Positions 1-8,702 of a stretch of 64,000 bases of DNA are shown one piece after another (the first letter of the stretch is position 1; every line of letters starts with the position of its first letter). Both the position numbers and the translations under genes were made by a program. The notes below the pieces were generated by a model. It did no database searches and was not told the origin of the DNA. It saw only the letters and a list, made by a program, of their open reading frames with translations. The DNA comes from Actinoplanes sp. N902-109 (GTDB taxonomy: Bacteria; Actinomycetota; Actinomycetes; Mycobacteriales; Micromonosporaceae): positions 5,953,501 to 6,017,500 of the forward strand of contig NC_021191.1 of NCBI RefSeq assembly GCF_000389965.1. The letters run 5' to 3'.

Positions 1-3000
1 ATCGTGGCCTGCACCTTGGGCGCCAGGCCGGCCCGCAGCACGTCGAGGTCGCGGCCCTCGCCCACGACCTCGCCCTGCTCGTTGACCACCCGGAAGTTCA
101 TCCGCAGGTGGTCGGGCACCTGGTCGGGCCGCCAGGCGTCGCGCGGCACCACCACGCCGGTCAGCCGGCGCAGCTCGGCGCCCACCGCGTCGCTCAGGTC
201 GCCGCGGCGCGCGGCGATGCGCGACAGCACCGCGTCGGCCCAGTCCGGCACCGGTACGAAGCTGGTGCGCAGCTGCTTGGGCAGCGCCCGGATCAACGCG
301 ACGATGATGTCTCTGCGCAGGCCCGGCACGTTCCAGCCGAAGTCAGCCGGGTCGAGCTTGTTGAGCAGCGGCAACGGCACCCGCACGGTGACGCCGTCGG
401 CCTTGGTGCCGGGCTCGAACTGGTACGACAGCGGGAGCCGGACGCCGCCGGCCAGCCAGGCGTCCGGGTAGTTGCCCGGGTCCACCCCGTCGCGGCCGGC
501 GTTGACCAGCATCTCGCGGGTGAACGTGAGCAGCTGCGGGTCCTCCCGCCGGGCCTTCTTCCACCAGGCGTCGAAGTGCCGGGCGGACACCACGTCGGCC
601 GGGATCCGGGCGTCGTACAGCTGGAAGACGGTCTCGTCGTCGACCATGATGTCGCGCCGCCGGGCCCGGTTCTCGATCTCCTCGATGCGGGTCAGCAGCT
701 TGGCGTTCTCGGCGTAGAACGCATGATGGGTGTCCCAGTCGCCCTCGACCAGCGCGTGCCGGATGAACAGCTCGCGGGACACCACCGGATCGACCCGGGC
801 ATAGCCGATCTTGCGGCGCGGCACGATCGGCAGCCCGTAGAGGGTCACCTTCTCGTACGCCATCACGGCGCCCTGCTTCTTCTCCCAGTGCGGTTCGCTG
901 TAGCTGCGCTTGACCAGGTGCGGCGCCAGCTTCTCGGCCCACTCCGGCTCGATGCGCGCGTTGACCCGGCCCCACAGCCGCGAGGTCTCCACCAGCTCGG
1001 CCGACATCACCCAGCGCGGCTGCTTCTTGAACAGCGCCGAGCCCGGGAAGATCGCGAACTTGGCCCCTCGGGCGCCCAGGTATTCGCGCTTGTCGGTGTC
1101 CTTGAGCCCGATGTGGCTGAGCAGCCCGGCCAGCAGTGCGCTGTGCAGCCGCTGCGCCTCGGGCACGCTCTCGTCGTTCTCGGACACCGTCAGGCCGAGC
1201 TGGCGGGTGGCCACCTGGCGCAGCTGGGCGTACAGGTCCTGCCATTCGCGTACGCGCAGGTAGTTGAGGAACTCGGTGCGGCACAGCCGGCGGAACTGGT
1301 TGCCGGACAGCTCGCGTTGCCGCTCGCGCAGATAGCGCCAGAGGTTGAGGAACGAGAAGAAGTCCGACTCCTTGTCGGTGAACCGGGCGTGCTTCTCGTC
1401 GGCCTGCTGCTGGCGGTCGACCGGTCGTTCGCGCGGGTCCTGGATCGACAGCGCCGCGGCGATGACCATCACCTCGGCGACGCAGTCCTGGGCCCCGGCC
1501 TCGATGACCATGCGCGCGAGCCGCGGGTCGACCGGCAGCTGCGCCAGCTGGCGCCCCACCGCGGTGAGCTTCTGCCGGTCCAGCGCGCCCAGCTCCTCCA
1601 GGAGCTTGACGCCGTCGGTGATGTTGCGCTTGTCCGGCGGGTCGATGAACGGGAACTTCGCCAGGTCGCCCAGCCCCAGGTTGATCATCTGCAGGATGAC
1701 CGAGGCCAGGTTGGTGCGCAGGATCTCCGGCTCGGTGAACTCCGGCCGGCCGGCGAAATCCGCTTCGGAGTAGAGCCGGATGCAGATACCGTCGGAGGTA
1801 CGCCCGCAGCGCCCCTTGCGCTGGTTGGCGCTGGCCTGCGACACCGGCTCGATCGGCAGCCGCTGCACCTTGAGCCGGCTGCTGTAGCGGGAGATGCGGG
1901 CCGTACCCGGGTCGATCACGTACCGGATCCCGGGGACGGTCAGCGACGTCTCGGCGACGTTGGTGGCCAGCACCACCCGCCGGCCGGTGTGCCGCTCGAA
2001 GACCTTGTGCTGCTCGGCGGCCGACAACCGGCCGTACAGCGGAACGATCTCGGTGTTGCGCAGCTCGCGTTTCGTGAGGGCGTCGGCGGTGTCGCGGATC
2101 TCCCGCTCGCCGCTGAGGAACACCAGGATGTCCCCGCTGGACTCGCGGCCCAGCTCGTCGACCGCGGCGGAGATGCCGTCGACCAGGTCGACCGGTTCCT
2201 CCCGGTCCTCCTCGGTCTCCTCCACCAGCGGGCGGTAGCGCACCTCGACCGGGTACGTGCGGCCGGAGACCTCGATGACCGGCGCGGGCGTGCCGTCGGC
2301 GGCGGCGAAGTGCTCGGCGAAGCGCTGGGTCTCGATGGTGGCCGACGTGATGATCAGCTTGAGGTCGGGACGTTGCGGCAGCAGCTGCTTGAGGTAGCCG
2401 AGGATGAAGTCGATGTTGAGGCTGCGCTCGTGCGCCTCGTCGATGATCAGCGTGTCGTAGCGGCGCAGCTGCCGGTCGTGCTGGATCTCGGCCAGCAGGA
2501 TGCCGTCGGTCATCACCTTGACCATGGTCTGGTCGGAGACCTGGTCGGTGAAGCGCACCTTGTAGCCGACCGTGGCGCCCAGCTCGGTGCCCAGCTCCTC
2601 GGCGATGCGCTCGGCGACCGTGCGGGCCGCGATCCGGCGCGGCTGGGTGTGCCCGATCTGCGCGTCGGTGCCGCGGCCCAGCTCCAGGCAGATCTTGGGC
2701 AGCTGGGTGGTCTTGCCCGAACCGGTCTCGCCGGCCACGATCACGACCTGGTGGTCCCGGATCGCGGCCAGGATGTCGTCCTTGCGGGCGGTGACCGGCA
2801 GGTCCGGGTAGGTGATGGCGGGGGCGACAGCGGAGCGGGCGGCCCGGCGCGCCGCCGCCCGGTCGATCTCGGCGCCGATCTCGGCCAGCACGGCGGCCCG
2901 CGCGGTGGCGTCGCGGATCTTGCGGGTGCCCTCGAGGCGGCGCTGCAACCGGCGCTCGTCGCGGGGCAGCAGCTCGGACATCTTACGGCGGAGCTCGGTG

Positions 3001-3026
3001 AGGTCCGAGGCGGGCGTTACAGACAT
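1..3026 (-). CDS. hrpA: ATP-dependent RNA helicase HrpA (DEAH box), C-terminus cut by window edge
   Basis: About 1008 residues are visible; the 3' end lies beyond position 1. Translating the minus strand from ATG 3026 gives a basic helical N-terminus, Walker A GETGSGKT at residues 99-106, the DEAH box near residue 190 (DEAHERSLN), the SAT motif (ITSATI) and motif VI (QRKGRCGRT). Helicase-associated regions follow, then the long C-terminal region typical of HrpA (DUF3418-like), so this is the roughly 1300-residue HrpA class and not a short DEAH helicase. HrpA proteins unwind RNA and act in mRNA processing and in rescuing stalled ribosomes. No Shine-Dalgarno is evident. TATTGT lies 9 nt before the ATG, so the transcript may be leaderless or nearly so. 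It is divergent from the receiver-domain gene. Confidence 0.93.
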   Translation of the reverse strand, partial: MSVTPASDLTELRRKMSELLPRDERRLQRRLEGTRKIRDATARAAVLAEIGAEIDRAAARRAARSAVAPAITYPDLPVTARKDDILAAIRDHQVVIVAGETGSGKTTQLPKICLELGRGTDAQIGHTQPRRIAARTVAERIAEELGTELGATVGYKVRFTDQVSDQTMVKVMTDGILLAEIQHDRQLRRYDTLIIDEAHERSLNIDFILGYLKQLLPQRPDLKLIITSATIETQRFAEHFAAADGTPAPVIEVSGRTYPVEVRYRPLVEETEEDREEPVDLVDGISAAVDELGRESSGDILVFLSGEREIRDTADALTKRELRNTEIVPLYGRLSAAEQHKVFERHTGRRVVLATNVAETSLTVPGIRYVIDPGTARISRYSSRLKVQRLPIEPVSQASANQRKGRCGRTSDGICIRLYSEADFAGRPEFTEPEILRTNLASVILQMINLGLGDLAKFPFIDPPDKRNITDGVKLLEELGALDRQKLTAVGRQLAQLPVDPRLARMVIEAGAQDCVAEVMVIAAALSIQDPRERPVDRQQQADEKHARFTDKESDFFSFLNLWRYLRERQRELSGNQFRRLCRTEFLNYLRVREWQDLYAQLRQVATRQLGLTVSENDESVPEAQRLHSALLAGLLSHIGLKDTDKREYLGARGAKFAIFPGSALFKKQPRWVMSAELVETSRLWGRVNARIEPEWAEKLAPHLVKRSYSEPHWEKKQGAVMAYEKVTLYGLPIVPRRKIGYARVDPVVSRELFIRHALVEGDWDTHHAFYAENAKLLTRIEEIENRARRRDIMVDDETVFQLYDARIPADVVSARHFDAWWKKARREDPQLLTFTREMLVNAGRDGVDPGNYPDAWLAGGVRLPLSYQFEPGTKADGVTVRVPLPLLNKLDPADFGWNVPGLRRDIIVALIRALPKQLRTSFVPVPDWADAVLSRIAARRGDLSDAVGAELRRLTGVVVPRDAWRPDQVPDHLRMNFRVVNEQGEVVGEGRDLDVLRAGLAPKVQAT

Positions 3027-3185
3027 GGCGCGTCAACAATAGGCGGCCCGGGTCCGCAGTGCTCAGTGATTATCGCCGCCCTGCCGATCGTCATGATGTT
3101 ATGAACATCCCGCCCGGGGCCGTGTCCCCCGGCGGCCCCGATCTTTATAGCTGCGACACCACTTCACCTGACGCCCGGAGCCCTG

Positions 3186-3551
3186 ATGATCGTCGTCGCC
3201 GAGGACCACGAGGACATCCTGTTCGTGCTGCGCCGGTCGCTGGAACGCGCGGGCCACGAGGTGATCACCACCACCGACGGCGCCCAGGCCCTGGAGGCGG
3301 TCCGCGCGCACCGCCCGGACATCGTGGTCAGCGACGTCGACATGCCCAGGATGACCGGGCTGGACCTGTGCCGGGCGATCCGGGCCGACGCCGGGCTGCG
3401 GCACATCCCGGTCGTGCTGGCCAGCGGTTCGATGCTGCCCGGCGACGTCCGCGCGGCCGAGGCCGGGGCGAGCGCCACCCTGCTCAAGCCGTTCCTGCCC
3501 GCCCAGCTGCTGGCGTGCGTGGCGGCCCTGCTGCCGCAGCAGCCGGCGTGA
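3186..3551 (+). CDS. Single-domain response regulator (receiver only)
   Basis: A 121-residue CheY-like receiver with no output domain. Visible elements are the acidic pair in AEDHED near the N-terminus, the phospho-acceptor Asp50 in VVSDVDMPRM, the conserved Ser in LASGS, and the Lys of the LLKPF motif near residue 100. GGAG lies 5 nt before the ATG. It is convergent with the large histidine kinase and overlaps its 3' end by 68 bp, so the two probably form a functional pair in which the kinase phosphorylates this receiver; that pairing is inferred from position only. Stand-alone receivers act by protein-protein contact or phosphate relay. Confidence 0.88.
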   Translation: MIVVAEDHEDILFVLRRSLERAGHEVITTTDGAQALEAVRAHRPDIVVSDVDMPRMTGLDLCRAIRADAGLRHIPVVLASGSMLPGDVRAAEAGASATLLKPFLPAQLLACVAALLPQQPA

Positions 3552-5760
3552 TCGCGGCGCCGAGCCGCCCGGTCTGCTCGGCGGCCGCCCGTTCGGCCAG
3601 GGCGCGGTCCAGGCCGGGCGGCCCGGCCAGCGGCAGCGTGAACCAGAACCGGGTACCGCCGCCGGGGTTGTCGGTCACGCCGATGCTGCCGCCGTGCCGC
3701 TCCACGATGCGGCGGCAGATCGCCAGTCCCAGACCGCTGCCGGCGTACCCGGCCGCGGCCGCCGCCCGGTGGAAGCTCTCGAAGATGTCCGGCTTGTCGG
3801 CGTCCGGGATGCCGATGCCGCGGTCGGCGACCTCGACCCGGGTCCAGCCCTCCGGCCCCGGCTCGGCGGTCACGTCGATCCGCGGCGCCCGGCCCCGCTG
3901 CACGTACTTGAGGGCGTTGCCGATCAGGTTGTCCAGCACGTGGCGCAGCATCGCCGGGTCGGCGCTCACCTCGGGCAACCGGCCCACATAGAAGTCCGGC
4001 CGGGCGCTGTCCGGGCGCAGATGCTCGGTGCGCTGCTCGATCACCTCGGCGACCAGCGGGGTCAGCGCCACCGGCACCAGCTTGAGCGGCGCGTCCCGTG
4101 AGGTCGTGTAGGCCAGCAGCGTGTCGATCAGCGCCGCCATCCGGTCCACCGCGTTGGCGATGCGGTCCAGTGCCGAGCGGGCCTCGAACACCTCCGGGCC
4201 CTCCGGCGCCTCGGCGAGCTCGTCGGCGGCGGTCTCGCAGTGCCCGCGGATGACCGCCAGCGGCGCCTTGAGGTCGTGTGCCACCACCCCGGCGAACACC
4301 GCCAGGTCGGTCTCGTAGCGGCGCAGGTCGGTGATGTCGTGGAACACCGCCACCGCCCCGTGCTGGCCGCCGCTCGGGTCCAGCGGGCGCCCGTCCACGC
4401 TGACCAGGATGCCGTCCGGGCGCTGCTCGTTGCGGATGAAGATCTCCACCCCGTCGGCGGTCTCGCCGCGCAGCGCCCGCACCAGCGGCAGCTCGTCGAG
4501 CGGGAACGGGGTGCGCCCGTCGGCGCGGTACAGCCCGTAGTGCTCCTGCCAGGACTGCGGGTCGTCGACGTCCTCCGCCACCCCGAGCAGCCCCCTGGCC
4601 GCCGGGTTGTGCAGCAGGAACCGGCCGTTCTCGTCGACCACCCCGACCCCGTCGCCGATGCTGGTCATCACCGCGCGCAGCAGCCCGGCCTGGCGCCGGC
4701 TCTCGGCCTCGGCCGCGCGCAGCTCCTTGGTCGCGATCAGCACCTGCGAGCGGGCCCGCGACCGGCCGGTGGCGAGGATCCAGACGAGCAGCGCCAGCAT
4801 GCCCGTCACGATCTGACCGCCCAGCAGTACGGTCGCCGGGGTGCTGGTGCGCGCGCCCGGCAGATAGCGCGAGTCCGCGGCGGTGACCAGTGACCACTGC
4901 TGATCGGCCACCGGGAACGCCGCCCGCCGGGTCAGGTCGCGTCCGCCCGGGGCGTCGTAGGAGGCCACCTCCACCTGCCGGCCGTCGCCGTTCGTGGCGT
5001 ACAGCTCGCCGTCGAGCGCGCCCTGGCTGACCTGGCTGAGCACGCCGCCGAGGAAGTCCTGCCCGTGCAGGCCCAGCGCGAGCCAGCCCTGCGTGCTGCC
5101 GGTGGTCAGCGGCGTCACGAACAGGAACGACAGCTGCTGCTGGGCCGGGGGCAGGTTCCGGTCGCGCAGCAGGATGTACGCATCCGAGACGGCCGACCGG
5201 CCGGTGTGCCGCGCCTCGCGCAACGCCTGCGACCCCTCCGGGGCCGAGGCCACGTCGAGGCCGGCGGGGATCGTGATGCCGTTGTTCAGGGTGCGCTGGA
5301 AGATCGAGAAGTAGTGCTCCGGTACCGCCGCGGTGGGCTTGAGCACCAGGTCGGACGCGCCCCGGTCCCGCCACATCGCCTGGGTGCGCGCCACCTCGGC
5401 GTCCGGGGTGGCCACCACCAGCGCGATCGCCGTCGCACCGGGCAGCCCGGCCCGCTCCAGCGGCTGGGTGGCGGCGGCGAAGTCGGCGGCGTCGAGCCGG
5501 GCGTTGGTGCCCAGCCCGGCCGCCACGGCTTGCATCAGATCGCGGTAGCGGCCGGTCTCCGTGGTCACCGCGTTGCGGGCCACGGCGGTGCGCTGATCCA
5601 TCACCCGGTCGGCGGCGGCCCGCTGGTCCTCCCGCAGCGCCCCGACGGTGAGCAGGGTGGCGGTGAGCCCGATGACGAGCACGTTCGCGGCGAGCAGCGG
5701 ACCGACGAAGCGTCCCTGCCACGCGCTCGGCCCGTTTCTGCTCCTCACCACCGCGAGCAT
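3484..5760 (-). CDS. Membrane sensor histidine kinase (CHASE-PAS-HisKA-HATPase)
   Basis: 758 residues. A first membrane segment lies at about 20-42, followed by an extracytoplasmic region to about 305 that resembles a CHASE sensor domain (motifs around FQRTLNNG and FVTPL). A second membrane segment lies at about 309-331. A PAS domain (about 360-480, ending in a PAC-like FHDITDLRRYE) precedes the dimerisation box with phospho-acceptor His495 (VAHDLKAPL). The ATPase domain shows an N box (DNLIGNALKYV), G1 (ADRGIGIPDADK) and G2 (GSGLGLAICRRI). The Ala-rich C-terminus runs antisense into the neighbouring receiver gene. It most likely autophosphorylates in response to a small extracellular ligand. 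Cognate partner: probably that receiver (inference). Confidence 0.92.
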   Translation of the reverse strand: MLAVVRSRNGPSAWQGRFVGPLLAANVLVIGLTATLLTVGALREDQRAAADRVMDQRTAVARNAVTTETGRYRDLMQAVAAGLGTNARLDAADFAAATQPLERAGLPGATAIALVVATPDAEVARTQAMWRDRGASDLVLKPTAAVPEHYFSIFQRTLNNGITIPAGLDVASAPEGSQALREARHTGRSAVSDAYILLRDRNLPPAQQQLSFLFVTPLTTGSTQGWLALGLHGQDFLGGVLSQVSQGALDGELYATNGDGRQVEVASYDAPGGRDLTRRAAFPVADQQWSLVTAADSRYLPGARTSTPATVLLGGQIVTGMLALLVWILATGRSRARSQVLIATKELRAAEAESRRQAGLLRAVMTSIGDGVGVVDENGRFLLHNPAARGLLGVAEDVDDPQSWQEHYGLYRADGRTPFPLDELPLVRALRGETADGVEIFIRNEQRPDGILVSVDGRPLDPSGGQHGAVAVFHDITDLRRYETDLAVFAGVVAHDLKAPLAVIRGHCETAADELAEAPEGPEVFEARSALDRIANAVDRMAALIDTLLAYTTSRDAPLKLVPVALTPLVAEVIEQRTEHLRPDSARPDFYVGRLPEVSADPAMLRHVLDNLIGNALKYVQRGRAPRIDVTAEPGPEGWTRVEVADRGIGIPDADKPDIFESFHRAAAAAGYAGSGLGLAICRRIVERHGGSIGVTDNPGGGTRFWFTLPLAGPPGLDRALAERAAAEQTGRLGAAITPAAAAAGPPRTPAAGRAGTA

Positions 5761-5793
5761 ATGCGGCGGACCGCCCCCGTTGGCCCCGTTTTG

Positions 5794-5823
5794 CCCCGCC
5801 GGGCGGCGGCCTGCCCGGCGGGG
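5794..5823 (-). terminator. Hairpin terminator after the wall hydrolase gene
   Basis: A perfect 11-bp GC stem (CCCCGCCGGGC with its complement) closes an 8-nt loop, just past the stop codon at 5846 in the direction of transcription and before the histidine kinase start at 5760. No T-tract follows, which is common for actinobacterial terminators. Confidence 0.6.
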
Positions 5824-5845
5824 GCGACCGGCGGGGGCGCGGGCG

Positions 5846-6991
5846 TCACTCCCAGGTGTCGTACTGGTACAGGTTCCAGGTGGCCATCAGCCCGGTGACC
5901 TTGGTGTAGTAGTTCGGGTCGGTGGCGTAGCCGGCCTTCCAGACCGCCCAGATGAACTTGTTGGCGTCCTTGGTGTACTCGAACGCCCCGGCGTAGCGCG
6001 GGTTGACCCGCAGGAAGCTGCCGTGGTCGCGGAACGAGCGGGCCTGCGTGGCGTACGTGCGGAACACCCCGGTCGTGGTGAAGCACTTGCCGGCCTTGGT
6101 GCACTCGTCGGTCACGTAGGTGTGGCAGCCGTTGGCCAGTTTCCCGTACGAGCCGTTCTGGCACTTGATCCCGAAGTAGTTCTTGTCGACCGTCGACAGG
6201 CTGCTGCGGCCCCAGCCCGACTCGAGGATGGCCTGGGCCATCGTGACCGACGGCGGGACGCCGTACTCGCGCCAGCCGCGCTGTGCACCGGCCACCGACG
6301 CCCGGATGAACTGCTCCGGGGTGAGCGCGACGGCGGGTGTGGCCGGCACCGTGGCGCCGGCGCAGGCCTTGAGCGGGCCGGAGTACATGTAGGCGTGCGA
6401 GATGTACGTGCCGACCGAGGTGCGGTCCCACTGCGTCGTCGTGCGCACCGTGCCGGTCACGCTGGGGCCGGTCACCGCGCACAGCAGGTTGATCTTGCGC
6501 CCGGTGACGACCGCGTTGACGACAGGTGCCGTCGTCGACGGGCCGGAGCGGATGTTGACCTTGCCCTCGGCGCTCTTGACCGTGCCGACCACGAACCGCT
6601 TGGCGGCTCCGCTGACCGGCTTCGCCTTGATCGGCACGGCAACCGGCGAGGCCGCCGCGCAGACCGGGATCCGGTGGCCGGCCGCCACGTAGGCGTGCGA
6701 CACGTACCGGCCGGTGCCCAGCCGGTCCCAGGCGGTGGTGGTGCGCACCGAGCCGCGCACCTTCTGACCGGTGACCTGGCAGGCCACGGTGATCTTCTGA
6801 CCACCCCGTACGGTGCCGACGGCGGCGCCCTTGAGCGACGGCTCGGACCGTACCTGCAGCGTGCCGGACACCTTGACGGTCGCGGTGACCTTGGCGGCCG
6901 CGCCGGCGGCCTGCGGCGCCACCGTCAGCCCGGCGCCGAGCGCGGCGGCGAGCAGCGGCCCGGTGAGCAGTCGTCGGGCGGTGTGCAGCAT
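5846..6991 (-). CDS. Secreted peptidoglycan hydrolase: two SH3-like repeats plus glucosaminidase
   Basis: The start is ATG 6991, chosen because GAGGGG precedes it and a clean signal peptide follows (basic n-region, Leu/Ala core, cleavage near AAGAA). The mature 350-residue protein has two SH3-like repeats of about 80 residues, each with an LQVRSEPS/VNIRSGPS motif and ending in WDR..GxYxSHAY. A C-terminal glucosaminidase domain of the FlgJ/LytB kind (EQFIRASVAGAQ.. then ILESGWGRSSL, with the Glu as likely catalytic acid, and YFGIKC) completes it. Two pairs of Cys in the catalytic domain may form disulfides. It probably cleaves the glycan strand of peptidoglycan, with the SH3 repeats binding wall. 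The frame stays open upstream to 7210, but that extension has no signal-peptide logic. Confidence 0.88.
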   Translation of the reverse strand: MLHTARRLLTGPLLAAALGAGLTVAPQAAGAAAKVTATVKVSGTLQVRSEPSLKGAAVGTVRGGQKITVACQVTGQKVRGSVRTTTAWDRLGTGRYVSHAYVAAGHRIPVCAAASPVAVPIKAKPVSGAAKRFVVGTVKSAEGKVNIRSGPSTTAPVVNAVVTGRKINLLCAVTGPSVTGTVRTTTQWDRTSVGTYISHAYMYSGPLKACAGATVPATPAVALTPEQFIRASVAGAQRGWREYGVPPSVTMAQAILESGWGRSSLSTVDKNYFGIKCQNGSYGKLANGCHTYVTDECTKAGKCFTTTGVFRTYATQARSFRDHGSFLRVNPRYAGAFEYTKDANKFIWAVWKAGYATDPNYYTKVTGLMATWNLYQYDTWE

Positions 6992-7108
6992 GTGGATCCC
7001 CTCGATCAGGGCTTCGGCATCCGTGCCTCGGCTCGGGTTCGAAGGTCCGTTCGCGCCGTTGCGGGCCGGGAACGCTCGTGGTTGCGAAGCGGTTGTTCCG
7101 CTGCGCTT

Positions 7109-7136
7109 TTGAAAACAGCGCGTTCTGGGCAATGCT
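7109..7136 (+). promoter_or_regulatory. Candidate promoter of the PAP2 operon
   Basis: TTGAAA (7109-7114) and AATGCT (7131-7136) are 16 nt apart, about 40 nt upstream of the PAP2 start. The boxes fit a vegetative sigma promoter; this rests on pattern alone. Confidence 0.35.
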
Positions 7137-7175
7137 GTGCGCGCCCGCCGCGACGTGAGAAGGAGATCCCCGCCG

Positions 7176-8087
7176 ATGACGGCCCTGGCTTCCCCACCCC
7201 GCGACACCACCGCGGTCCGCGACGGCGGTCGCGGTATCAGCCACGTGTTCGCGCACGCGTTCGTCGCCGTACTGGCAGCCGCCGGGGTGGCCGCGCTGTA
7301 CTACCTGTTCGTCCGCACCAGCCAGGGTCAGGTCTTCGACACCCGGGCGATGCGCGGTGCGGACGTCAGCCATCCGCGGGCCGTCGAGGTCATGCAGCGG
7401 GCGCTCAACGGCACCACGCTGGTCAGCCTCGTCGCCATCTGCGTCGCGGCCGCCGCCATCGGTTTCGTCCGCCGCCGCGCCGACCTGGCGATCGCGGCGG
7501 CCCTGCTGGTGCTGGGGGCCAACGCCAGCGCCCGGCTGCTCAAGACCTACCTGGTGCGCCCCGACCTGGACGGCACCTCGATGTCCAACTCGTTCCCCAG
7601 CGGGCACACCACCGCCGCGGCCTCGGTTGCGGCCGCGCTGATCCTCACCCTGCCGTTCGCCATCCGCGGCACCGTCGCCATGATCGGCGCCGCCTACACC
7701 ACCCTGATCGCCATCGCCACCGTCTGGGCCGAGTGGCACCGCCCCAGCGACACCATGGCAGCCCTGCTGGTGGTGCTGGCCTGGAGCGCCCTCGCCTCGG
7801 CGATCGTCCGGCTCCGCCGGGTCCGGATCACCGGCGTCACGGCCCGCCCCAACCGCCTGGCGATGCTGCTGTTCGCCGTCGTCGGCACGGTCAGCGCCAT
7901 CGTCGCCGTGGCCGGGGGCACCGCCTTCGAGTACGCCGGCAACCTCGCTCCGCAACTCACCGGCGGGCGCGCCGCGTTCGTCACCGGCATCGCGGCCGTC
8001 ACCACAGTCGTCTCGGCGACCTTCGCCATCTGGGTACGACTGGCCGCGGGCGACCGCCCCTCCCCCACCCCTGGAGGCGACAAATGA
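7176..8087 (+). CDS. PAP2-family membrane phosphatase
   Basis: 303 residues from ATG 7176, which is preceded by AAGGAGA at good spacing; an in-frame upstream ATG is less likely. Several hydrophobic segments surround the three PAP2 signature motifs: K-x-x-x-x-RP (KTYLVRP), PSGH (NSFPSGHTTAA) and the third motif as AEWHRPSDTMAA, whose His is the presumed nucleophile. Such enzymes dephosphorylate phosphatidate, undecaprenyl diphosphate or related lipids at the membrane. The third motif lacks the usual Ser-Arg start, so substrate cannot be assigned. The stop overlaps the next gene's start (ATGA), implying translational coupling with the stress-protein gene. Confidence 0.87.
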   Translation: MTALASPPRDTTAVRDGGRGISHVFAHAFVAVLAAAGVAALYYLFVRTSQGQVFDTRAMRGADVSHPRAVEVMQRALNGTTLVSLVAICVAAAAIGFVRRRADLAIAAALLVLGANASARLLKTYLVRPDLDGTSMSNSFPSGHTTAAASVAAALILTLPFAIRGTVAMIGAAYTTLIAIATVWAEWHRPSDTMAALLVVLAWSALASAIVRLRRVRITGVTARPNRLAMLLFAVVGTVSAIVAVAGGTAFEYAGNLAPQLTGGRAAFVTGIAAVTTVVSATFAIWVRLAAGDRPSPTPGGDK

Positions 8088-8629
8088 CCACCCCTGACAA
8101 CCTCCCGCCCGGCCCGGCCGGCGTCCCGGCCACCCCCGCGGCTGATCCGCTCGCGGGCCCGGAGCAGGGCACATCGCCCACGGTGCAGGTCGGCAGCTAT
8201 CCCACCTACGCCCTGGCACAGCAGGCCGTCGACTACCTGTCGGACAACAAGTTCCCGGTCGAGCGCACCGCCATCATCGGCACCGGCCTGCGCCTGGTGG
8301 AGAACGTCCTGGGCCGGCTCACCGTGGCCCGCGCGGCCGGCGCCGGCGCCGCCAGCGGCGCCTGGTTCGGCCTGTTCATCGGCCTTTTCTTCGGCCTCTT
8401 CAGCGACTCCAGCTGGTTCAGCGTCATCTTCCTGGGTCTGCTGATCGGCGCCATCTGGGGCGCGGTCTTCGGCGCCCTCGCGCACGCCATGACCGGCGGC
8501 CGGCGCGACTTCAGCTCCCGCAGCTCGCTGCAGGCCACCGAGTACGCCGTGACCGCCGAGGCCGACGTCGCCGACGAGGCCCGTGCCCTGCTGACCCGCT
8601 TGAACTGGCAGGCCAGCGGCGCTAGCTGA
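8084..8629 (+). CDS. General-stress-protein-17M-like membrane protein
   Basis: 181 residues; ATG 8084 overlaps the PAP2 stop as ATGA, with GGAGGCG as ribosome site. A Pro-rich N-terminus precedes a conserved segment (VGSYPTYALAQQAVDYLSD..FPVERTAIIGTGLRLVE) typical of the general stress protein 17M/YflT-type domain. Two hydrophobic Gly/Phe-rich segments follow (about 90-140) and then a short C-terminal domain (TEYAVTAEADVADEARALL). The family is stress-associated but has no known biochemistry. A strong hairpin ends the operon at 8638-8680. Confidence 0.82.
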   Translation: MTTPDNLPPGPAGVPATPAADPLAGPEQGTSPTVQVGSYPTYALAQQAVDYLSDNKFPVERTAIIGTGLRLVENVLGRLTVARAAGAGAASGAWFGLFIGLFFGLFSDSSWFSVIFLGLLIGAIWGAVFGALAHAMTGGRRDFSSRSSLQATEYAVTAEADVADEARALLTRLNWQASGAS

Positions 8630-8637
8630 CCGCTCGG

Positions 8638-8680
8638 GCGCGCCCGGCCGGTTGCCACGCGGGCAACCGGCCGGGCGCGC
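8638..8680. terminator. Bidirectional hairpin terminator, 19-bp perfect stem
   Basis: Arms 8638-8656 and 8662-8680 are exact reverse complements with a 5-nt loop. The hairpin sits 9 nt after the stress-protein stop and 22 nt before the stop of the convergent sigma factor gene, so it can end transcription from both sides. Confidence 0.87.
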
Positions 8681-8702
8681 GCCGTTCAGCGGAGCAGCGG
8701 CG

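Noticed and set aside
108..3104. Plus-strand open frame of 998 codons
   Set aside because: It is antisense to hrpA, whose minus-strand product has every DEAH helicase motif. The plus frame is Arg/Gly/Val/His low complexity without family features.
6992..7140. Cyclic di-AMP (ydaO-type) riboswitch before the wall hydrolase
   Set aside because: The gene type would fit, but the conserved riboswitch core segments are not visible in the leader.
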